In this document: positions 6,636 to 11,594 of the stretch, one piece after another
How positions within the stretch are numbered: the stretch's first letter is position 1
Layout: the number at the start of each line of letters is the position of its first letter
Assembly (NCBI GenBank): GCA_910584835.1
Contig: CAJUEG010000079.1
Location: 1 to 11,594, forward strand
Reading direction: 5' to 3'
Length of the DNA: 11,594 nt
Source of the DNA: an uncultured Oscillospiraceae bacterium
GTDB lineage: Bacteria; Bacillota; Clostridia; Oscillospirales; Oscillospiraceae
Position numbers and translations under genes: made by a program
The notes under the pieces: generated by a model
Told to the model about the DNA's origin: nothing
Databases searched by the model: none
What the model saw: the letters and a program-made list of their open reading frames with translations, nothing else

Positions 6636-6672
6636 AAGGGCCCCCTGCGCCCTGAAATGACGATAAGGCGGT

Positions 6673-7014
6673 ATGAATATGGTTGTTTATTCAGTGATTC
6701 TGTTTGCTGCTGCGCTGTTGTTCTTTGGCCTGGCGGCCGCGATATACAGGGGAAATACGGATTTGATTCACTCGTACCATCAGACGCACGTGAAGGAAGC
6801 GGACAAGAAAACATACGGGCGGGCCTTTTCAAAAGGGCTGTTTGTCCTTGCCGTTTCTATGGTGTTCAGCGGGGCAATCGCTCTGTTTGGAGAAACGCTC
6901 CCTGTTGTGCTCACCTCGGTCAGCGTTTTGCTTGCCGGACTTGTGATATCGCTCATCGTGGCAGCAAAGGTGCAAAAAGAATTCAACGGCGGATTCTTCG
7001 ATAACAGGAAATAA
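6673..7014 (+). CDS. small membrane protein, DUF3784-like, function unknown
   Basis: Encodes 113 residues: an N-terminal hydrophobic helix (about 4-24), a polar stretch of about 30 residues rich in His, Lys and Asp, two hydrophobic helices (about 53-71 and 77-97) and a charged tail. The order helix, charged loop, two helices resembles DUF3784 proteins, found in Firmicutes and often near SdpI-like genes; this is by pattern only. It lies 37 bp after sdpI with no T-run terminator between, so is probably the third gene of the cassette, and ends at a strong terminator. By hand count its GC is near 50%, against over 60% for its neighbours, which suggests a separate origin. Ribosome site AAGG is weak; ATG 6679 is an alternative start. 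Confidence 0.72.
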   Translation: MNMVVYSVILFAAALLFFGLAAAIYRGNTDLIHSYHQTHVKEADKKTYGRAFSKGLFVLAVSMVFSGAIALFGETLPVVLTSVSVLLAGLVISLIVAAKVQKEFNGGFFDNRK

Positions 7015-7058
7015 GAAAAGCCCCTCCCTGCTGCTGCGGGGAGGGGCCTTTTGTTTTT
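7015..7058. terminator. bidirectional terminator between the sdpI-like cassette and the peptidase
   Basis: GCCCCTCCC (7020-7028) pairs with GGGAGGGGC (7039-7047), a perfect 9-bp stem with a 10-nt loop. The plus strand continues with TTTTGTTTTT (7049-7058); the minus strand with TTTTCTTATTT. It abuts both stop codons, and its plus-strand T-run overlaps the peptidase TAA. Confidence 0.92.
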
Positions 7059-8760
7059 ACTCGATGCCGCTCAGATCGAACTTGTCCAGCCAGGCGCTGG
7101 CCGTCTGGCACACGCCCCGCAGGCACGCTTCCTCGAAGGGGCTCTCCAGCCCCGCGTTTTTCAGCAGCTCGGTGAAGGTGCGGCTGCCGCCCTGGCGGGC
7201 GTAGGCCATATACTTCTCCCAGGCCGCCTTGCGGTCGGTCTGGAGCAGCGCCCAGAACTGGAGGGACACGGTCTGGGCCAGGCAGTAGTCGATATAGTAG
7301 AAGGGGCTGGAATAGATGTGGTGCTGGCGCTGCCAGCCCTCGCCCTCGGCGTAGAAGGGGATGTCCCCGTCCAGCCTCATCCAGGGCATATACACCCCCA
7401 GCAGCTCCTTCCAGACAGCGTGGCGCTGGGCCGGGGTCATGTCCGGGTTTGCGTACACCTCATGCTGGAAGTGGTCCACCATGGTGCCGTAGGGGATGAA
7501 GGTGAGTGCGCCGGACAGGTGGCTGTACAGGAACTTTTTGGTGTCCTTGCCGAAGAAGCCCTCCGCCCAGGGCCAGGCCATGAACTCCATGGACATGGAG
7601 TGGACCTCGCAGGCCTCCATGCCGGGCCAGATATACTCCATGGGCACCCGGTCCCGGTTGAGCCAGGCGGCGAAGGCGTGGCCCGCCTCGTGGGTGACCA
7701 CCTCCACATCTCCCTGGGTGCCGTTGAAGTTGGCGAAGATAAAGGGCACATTATAGTCCGCGATGGAGGTGCAGTAGCCGCCGGACCGCTTGCCCTCGGT
7801 GGACAGCACGTCCATCAGCTCGTTGTCCAGCATGGTCCGGAAGAACTCGGACGTCTCGGGGGACAGCTCGTCGTAGAACTTTTTCCCCTGGGCCAGGATA
7901 TCGTCCGGGCTGCCCTGGGGCCGGGGGTTGCCGGAGCGGAACTCCAGGGCGTTGTCGGCGAAGCTCATGGGGTACTCCTTGCCCAGCCGCTTGGCCTGCT
8001 CCCGGTAGATCCGGTCGGCCACCGGCACCAGGTACTTCACCACGGCGGCGCGGAACTTCTCCACGTCCTCCTTGGTGTAGCAGTTGCGGCCCATGCGGTA
8101 GTAGCCCAGGGTGGTGTACCCCTCATAGCCCAGCTTTTTGCCCATCTCGTCCCGCAGGTGGGTGAGCTGGTCGTAAATGCGGTCCAGGTCGGCCTGATTG
8201 TCCTTATACCACCGGCCCTCCGCCTTCCAGGCGGCCAGGCGGCGCGCGTCGTCCGCGTCCGTCTTGAAGGGGGTGAGCTGGGACAGGGTGTAGGTCTTGC
8301 CCTCGAAGGGTATCTGGGCGGAGGCCAGCAGCTTCTCATACTCGGTGGTCAAATCGTTCTCCTGCTGAAGCTGGGGGATGATCTCGGGGGAGAATGTTTT
8401 CAGCTGAATCTCCGCGTTGATGAACATCAGGCTGCCGTACTCCGCCTCAAAATCCTTGCGGAAGGGGGAGGCCAGCATGGCCATGGTCCACGCCTGCATG
8501 TACTCCTGGAGCTGGGGCATGGCGCTGTTCCAGAAGGTCTCCTCCCCGTCGTAGAACTGGTCCCGGGTGTCGATGGAGTGGCGGACGCTGGCCAGGGTGG
8601 CCAGGGTGTCGATGTGCTTCACCTCCCGCTCCTTCTCCAGGAACACGGCCTTGGCCTCCTCGTAGCCGGCGGCGCCCTTCAGCCGCTCCACCAGGCCGGA
8701 CAGGGTCTGCTTCATCCCCTCCAGGTCGGGGCGCTCATAGGGCATCTCGGAAAATTTCAT
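7057..8760 (-). CDS. M3-family oligoendopeptidase (PepF-like zinc peptidase)
   Basis: Encodes a 567-residue cytoplasmic peptidase of the M3 (thimet/PepF) family, which cleaves short peptides during peptide turnover. The zinc site HEAGH lies at 357-361 with Glu358 as catalytic base and the third ligand probably Glu385 in EACEVHS. The substrate-binding region HHIYSSPFYYIDY (480-492) is also typical. Length matches the pepF/M3 group. ATG 8760 is chosen over upstream in-frame codons because AAGGAG stands 10 nt before it and the protein begins MKFSEMPYERPD, as the family does. It is the last gene of the minus-strand block, 49 bp after the Nudix gene, and ends at a bidirectional terminator. An AT-rich patch just before the ribosome site shows no good -35. 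Confidence 0.95.
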   Translation of the reverse strand: MKFSEMPYERPDLEGMKQTLSGLVERLKGAAGYEEAKAVFLEKEREVKHIDTLATLASVRHSIDTRDQFYDGEETFWNSAMPQLQEYMQAWTMAMLASPFRKDFEAEYGSLMFINAEIQLKTFSPEIIPQLQQENDLTTEYEKLLASAQIPFEGKTYTLSQLTPFKTDADDARRLAAWKAEGRWYKDNQADLDRIYDQLTHLRDEMGKKLGYEGYTTLGYYRMGRNCYTKEDVEKFRAAVVKYLVPVADRIYREQAKRLGKEYPMSFADNALEFRSGNPRPQGSPDDILAQGKKFYDELSPETSEFFRTMLDNELMDVLSTEGKRSGGYCTSIADYNVPFIFANFNGTQGDVEVVTHEAGHAFAAWLNRDRVPMEYIWPGMEACEVHSMSMEFMAWPWAEGFFGKDTKKFLYSHLSGALTFIPYGTMVDHFQHEVYANPDMTPAQRHAVWKELLGVYMPWMRLDGDIPFYAEGEGWQRQHHIYSSPFYYIDYCLAQTVSLQFWALLQTDRKAAWEKYMAYARQGGSRTFTELLKNAGLESPFEEACLRGVCQTASAWLDKFDLSGIE

Positions 8761-8805
8761 GGGAAACACTCTCCTTATCAATTTTAATCACGCTTTGGCT
8801 GTCCG

Positions 8806-9467
8806 CTGCTCACGACGGCTCAGCGCTCAATTCCTTCCCGTCCAGCACCGCTCGTACCAGCCGGTCCTCCCCGCTGGGCGTGCGGTAGTCCAGGGTGAGC
8901 AGGAAGGGCGGGGCGTCCTGGGCCAGCAGACTGAGGAAGATCCTGTCCCCCTCCCAGATGGGCAGTTCCAGCACCTGATCCTTGGGCACCCAGGCCAGGT
9001 CGCCTTCCTTGCAGTCCATGTTCAGCTCCCCCGCCCAGCCTGTGGCGGTGAACAGGTACATAAACTGATCCGACTGGCTGTCGTTGCACAGAAAGGTGAC
9101 CACCCCCCGGAAGCGCCAGTCGGTGACGGCGAGGCCGGTCTCCTCCAGCACCTCCCGGCGCAGGCACTCGTCGGGGCTCTCACCCTCCTCGAATTTGCCC
9201 CCCACGCCGATCCACTTGCCCTTGTTGATATCCGCCTTTTTCTTCACCCGGTGGAGCATCAGGTACTCGCCCCGGGGGTTTTCCAGGTAGCACAGGGTAC
9301 TGCTGTACATGCTTATCATATCCTCCCTCTGCTCACGGCGGCTCGGACGCTTGTTGTCACGCTTCGCCTGTTCGCGACGCGCGGCTTCCTTCCGACTCGG
9401 GCTGGTCTCTGGGGCCGCTGGCCCCATCGCTCACCCTCGCTCCAGTCCATCCGCGCTGCTCACGACG
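8806..9467. repeat. dispersed 12-bp element, four copies around the Nudix gene
   Basis: CTGCTCACGACG occurs at 8806-8817 and 9456-9467; near copies are CTGCTCACGGCG at 9329-9340 and CTGTTCGCGACG at 9368-9379. The 8806 and 9456 copies share a longer context that continues with GGYTCAG and then GCGCTCA. Three copies lie in the spacer 9320-9484 and one covers the end of the Nudix gene. The spacer also has a perfect small hairpin, GGGGCC-GCT-GGCCCC (9411-9425), without a T-run. It holds no gene I can support. Confidence 0.55.
8810..9319 (-). CDS. Nudix hydrolase, MutT-like (possible 8-oxo-dGTP diphosphatase)
   Basis: Encodes 169 residues. The full Nudix box is present at 41-63: G41, E47, R55-E56, E59-E60, G62, fitting G-x5-E-x7-R-E-U-x-E-E-x-G-U. 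LHRVKKKADINKGKWIGVGG (22-41) before it is the form seen in MutT-like proteins annotated as 8-oxo-dGTP diphosphatases, enzymes that clean oxidised nucleotides; the substrate is not proven. The frame stays open 36 codons upstream, but that part is charged spacer sequence and a GAGGGAGG ribosome site lies just before ATG 9319; ATG 9310 is an alternative with looser spacing. The C-terminal codons and stop lie inside one copy of a repeat shared with the spacer upstream of the gene. Confidence 0.88.
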   Translation of the reverse strand: MISMYSSTLCYLENPRGEYLMLHRVKKKADINKGKWIGVGGKFEEGESPDECLRREVLEETGLAVTDWRFRGVVTFLCNDSQSDQFMYLFTATGWAGELNMDCKEGDLAWVPKDQVLELPIWEGDRIFLSLLAQDAPPFLLTLDYRTPSGEDRLVRAVLDGKELSAEPS

Positions 9468-9484
9468 GTTCAGGCGCTCAGACG

Positions 9485-9832
9485 CTAGAAGGGCAGGTTC
9501 AGCCCGCCGGTGAGCTTGGACATCTGGCTGGCGGCGTCCTCCCCCGCCTTGCGCAGCGCCTCGTTGACGGCGGCCACAATCAGGTCCTGGAGCATCTCCA
9601 CGTCCTCCGGGTCCACTGCCTCGGGGTCGATGGCCACGCTCACCAGCTCCTTTTTCCCGGACACGGTGGCGGTGACCACGCCGCCGCCCGCCCCGGCCTC
9701 ATAGGTCTTGCTCTCCAGCTCCTCCTGGGCCTTGAGCATGTCCTGCTGCATCTTCTGGGCCTGGCGGATCATGTTGTTCATGTTCCCGCCCCCCATGCCG
9801 CCCATACCGCGGCTGTTGAATCCCTTTGCCAT
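9485..9832 (-). CDS. ybaB: YbaB/EbfC nucleoid-associated protein
   Basis: Encodes 115 residues of the YbaB/EbfC family, small homodimeric DNA-binding proteins linked to nucleoid organisation. A Gly/Met-rich N-terminus (residues 9-21) leads into the helix MIRQAQKMQQDMLKAQEEL (21-39), then AGGGVVTATVSGKKELVSVAIDPE (about 48-71), both hallmarks of the family, and a C-terminal helix with LQDLIVAAVNEA. AGGAGG lies 8 nt before the ATG. It follows dnaX, a conserved order in bacteria, but 232 bp separate the two, and recR, normally next, is replaced here by the Nudix gene. Confidence 0.95.
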   Translation of the reverse strand: MAKGFNSRGMGGMGGGNMNNMIRQAQKMQQDMLKAQEELESKTYEAGAGGGVVTATVSGKKELVSVAIDPEAVDPEDVEMLQDLIVAAVNEALRKAGEDAASQMSKLTGGLNLPF

Positions 9833-10064
9833 TTGTCTGCCTCCTTTGTCGGCGCAAAGTCCGCGCCATGACCTTTCCGCCCGCGGCGGAAACTGCGTTT
9901 GCTCCCTTGCCTCTCTTCTCCCCGCATCGTCGAGGCAAACTTCATATCACTCGCTCCCGCCTTCGGCGAAAGCTTGTTCATTCCGTTGCCTCTCCTCTCC
10001 CCGCAAAAGCTGAAGACCGCTTTTGTGGGACCCCGTCAAGGGCGGCTTTGCGGGGGCCCCGGTT
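9833..10064 (-). other. dnaX-ybaB spacer with an internal 20-bp direct repeat
   Basis: The 232 bp between dnaX and ybaB hold no gene I can support. TTGCCTCTCTTCTCCCCGCA (9907-9926) recurs with one mismatch at 9986-10005, 79 bp on. On the minus strand each copy reads as a purine-rich GGGGAGA-type tract. Near the dnaX end, GGGGCCCC and GGGGTCCC (10027-10060 region) can form an 8-bp stem but no T-run follows, so it is not an obvious terminator. A minus-strand frame stays open across 9778-9981 and overlaps ybaB out of frame; it looks like a by-product of composition. Confidence 0.5.
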
Positions 10065-11594
10065 TTACTCCACTGTAATGTTGCTGCCCCCCTGGGCCAG
10101 GAATTCCGTCAGGGGATCTGCCTGCGCCGGCGCGGGGGCGGCCTCCGGCGGGGCCTGGCCCACCTTCACCGCCACCGTGTGGACCGCGCCGGTCAGCGCT
10201 TGGCACAGCTCCGCCATGGGCCGGGTGATGGCGGGGCGGTCCAGCATGTCCCGCAGGAAGTCGTTTGCCGCCCACAGCGTAATCTGCCGTCCGTCAAAGC
10301 GGCCCTCCGCCATGGCGGGGTTGCTGATAAAGCTGTAATCGCTCACCGCCAGCCTGCCTTTGAGCCGCTCCCGGAAGGCGGGCCAGCCCGGCCAGCCCTC
10401 CGCGGCCCCCTGGGGCGCGGGCTGCTGTGCCGCGGGGGCGGGTTCCTCCCGGGGCGAGGGGGCGGGGTCCGGCGCGGTCTGGGCTTTGGGCGCGGGCCGG
10501 CTTCCTTTCGCCGCCGCGGGCCGGGGCTCCGGCTCCACGTCCCAGGGCGGGGCGTCCTCCTCCCGGGGCGGGGGCTCGTCAGGAAGGGGGGGTTCCTCCC
10601 AGGGGACCTCGTCCCGGGGCGGCTCTTCCCGCCGGGGGGCGGGCCCGGCCTCCCGGGGCGGCGCGGCGGCCTGGGACTGCCGGGGGACGGGGGCCGGCCC
10701 TCCCCCCTGCTCCAGCCGGGCCACCCGGGCGGACAACCCCGCCGGGGTTGGGTCCAGCGCCGGGTCGCACAGGACCGTCAGGCACAGCTCCATATCGGTG
10801 CGGCGGTTGGCCGACCTCCCCAGGTCCGCCGCCGTTTTCTGCAAGAGCGCCAGCATCTGCACCAGCCGGGCCACGTCAAATTGGGCGGACAGCCTTTTCA
10901 GCGTCTCCCCGTCGAAACCCCCGGTCATCAGCGCCGCCCCCCCCTTGGGGGCGGTTTTGCGCACCAGCAGGTCCCGCGTCAGGGCGGACAGCTCCCCCGC
11001 CAGGGCGGTCATCTCCTTCCCCCCGGCGTACAGCCTGTCCAGCCGCTCCAGGGCGGCGGCGGTGTCGCCGGCTGCGGCCTCGTCCAGCAGGGCGGCGGCC
11101 TCCAGGTTGCCCGCCAGCCCCAGGGTGGACAGCACCCGCTCCTCGTCCACCGCGCCCCCGGCGCCGGCGCACTGGTCCAGCAGGGACAGCGCGTCCCGCA
11201 TGCCGCCGTCGGCCAGCCGGGCGATGAGGGCGGCGGCGCTCTGGGACAGGGCAAAGCCCTCCGCCTCCGCCACCCGGAGCAGATGGGCGGCAATGTCCTC
11301 CGCCCGGATGCGCTTGAAGGCGAACTGCTGGCAGCGGCTCTTGATGGTGGCGGGCACCTTGTTCACCTCGGTGGTGGCCAGGATGAACATCAGGTGCTCC
11401 GGCGGCTCCTCCAGAATTTGAAGCAGGGCGTTGAACGCCTGGGCGGAGAGCATGTGCACCTCGTCCACGATGTACACCCGCTTCTTCACCGTGGCCGGGG
11501 TGTATACCGCCTCGTCCAGGATGGCGCGGATGTCGTCCACCCGGTTGTTGGAGGCGGCGTCCAGCTCCAGCACGTCCAGGATGGAGCCGTTCTC
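10065..11594 (-). CDS. dnaX: DNA polymerase III subunit gamma/tau (partial, N-terminus outside window)
   Basis: The visible 509 residues cover most of DnaX, the AAA+ clamp-loader ATPase of the replisome. The Walker A loop and zinc-finger cysteines lie beyond the right edge; the frame runs to the last base. Visible landmarks (numbered from the edge): LELDAASNN (9-17), Walker B VDEVHML (43-49), sensor 1 with the arginine finger ATTEVNKVPATIKSRC (73-88), and sensor 2 GGMRDALSLLDQ (130-141). A three-helix collar follows, then a long Pro/Glu/Ala-rich linker, and a C-terminal domain starting WPGWPAFRERLKGRL. The apparent start at 11573 is a GTG coding an internal valine. No A-rich slippery heptamer for gamma-form frameshifting is seen. 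First gene of the dnaX-ybaB block. Confidence 0.95.
   Translation of the reverse strand, partial: ENGSILDVLELDAASNNRVDDIRAILDEAVYTPATVKKRVYIVDEVHMLSAQAFNALLQILEEPPEHLMFILATTEVNKVPATIKSRCQQFAFKRIRAEDIAAHLLRVAEAEGFALSQSAAALIARLADGGMRDALSLLDQCAGAGGAVDEERVLSTLGLAGNLEAAALLDEAAAGDTAAALERLDRLYAGGKEMTALAGELSALTRDLLVRKTAPKGGAALMTGGFDGETLKRLSAQFDVARLVQMLALLQKTAADLGRSANRRTDMELCLTVLCDPALDPTPAGLSARVARLEQGGGPAPVPRQSQAAAPPREAGPAPRREEPPRDEVPWEEPPLPDEPPPREEDAPPWDVEPEPRPAAAKGSRPAPKAQTAPDPAPSPREEPAPAAQQPAPQGAAEGWPGWPAFRERLKGRLAVSDYSFISNPAMAEGRFDGRQITLWAANDFLRDMLDRPAITRPMAELCQALTGAVHTVAVKVGQAPPEAAPAPAQADPLTEFLAQGGSNITVE

Noticed and set aside
6636..6672. Terminator between the SdpI-like gene and the small membrane gene
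   Set aside because: Only a 5-bp stem (AGGGC/GCCCT) without a T-run, so readthrough is expected.
7051..8787. 578-codon plus-strand open frame opposite the oligoendopeptidase
   Set aside because: It mirrors the peptidase almost end to end, has repetitive His/Gly/Val/Leu composition and no ribosome site or domain. The minus-strand gene has the HEAGH site.
9320..9427. 36-residue N-terminal extension of the Nudix protein
   Set aside because: The extension is Arg/Glu/Lys-rich repeat-derived spacer, while a ribosome site lies directly before the internal ATG at 9319 where the conserved domain starts.
9778..9981. 67-codon minus-strand frame between dnaX and ybaB
   Set aside because: It overlaps ybaB out of frame, has no recognised domain and lies over the repeated spacer sequence.
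10065..11594. Programmed frameshift in dnaX producing a gamma form
   Set aside because: No A-AAA-AAG-like slippery heptamer is present on the coding strand in the visible part.

Overview
The window is a stretch of ordinary-looking chromosome from a GC-rich, probably spore-forming Clostridia. The best guess is an Oscillospiraceae-type gut bacterium of the Flavonifractor / Lawsonibacter / Pseudoflavonifractor kind. That is inferred from the high GC with Gram-positive signals (AGGAGG-type ribosome sites, TTGACA/TATAAT promoters), a PdaB-like sporulation deacetylase, and the dnaX-ybaB, trkAH and Fe-ADH genes. The genus is not proven. No CRISPR array, insertion sequence, phage gene or rRNA is visible.

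Layout, left to right. (1) The 5' end of a minus-strand tRNA (most like tRNA-Ala) is cut by the left edge, with a near-consensus promoter about 155 bp upstream of it. (2) A minus-strand potassium uptake operon follows, trkA then trkH, ending in a strong 17-bp-stem terminator. trkA starts at a TTG with odd initiation signals. (3) A 238-bp divergent spacer carries one good promoter for trkA and one for a plus-strand iron-containing alcohol dehydrogenase. (4) A bidirectional terminator separates that gene from a convergent, minus-strand, membrane-anchored PdaB-like polysaccharide deacetylase. (5) A plus-strand cassette encodes an ArsR-family repressor (SdpR-like), an SdpI-like multi-pass membrane protein, and a lower-GC small membrane protein resembling DUF3784. 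It is driven by a TTGACA-N17-TATCAT promoter with operator-like repeats. (6) A second bidirectional terminator is followed by a minus-strand block that reads, in transcription order, dnaX (5' end outside the window), ybaB/ebfC, a Nudix hydrolase and an M3-family oligoendopeptidase. Its spacers contain short recurring sequence elements.

How the genes work together. TrkA gates the TrkH potassium channel subunit. The SdpR/SdpI pair resembles the Bacillus subtilis immunity circuit, in which the membrane protein both gives resistance to the SdpC toxin and sequesters its own repressor; here no toxin genes are in view, so it looks like an orphan immunity or signalling cassette. DnaX (clamp loader) and YbaB (nucleoid-associated) form a widespread pair, but the usual third gene, recR, is not next to them. 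The most interesting points are the sdpRI-type cassette with its long gene overlap and operator repeats, the unusual trkA start, and the repeats between the dnaX-block genes. No wholly new system is evident.
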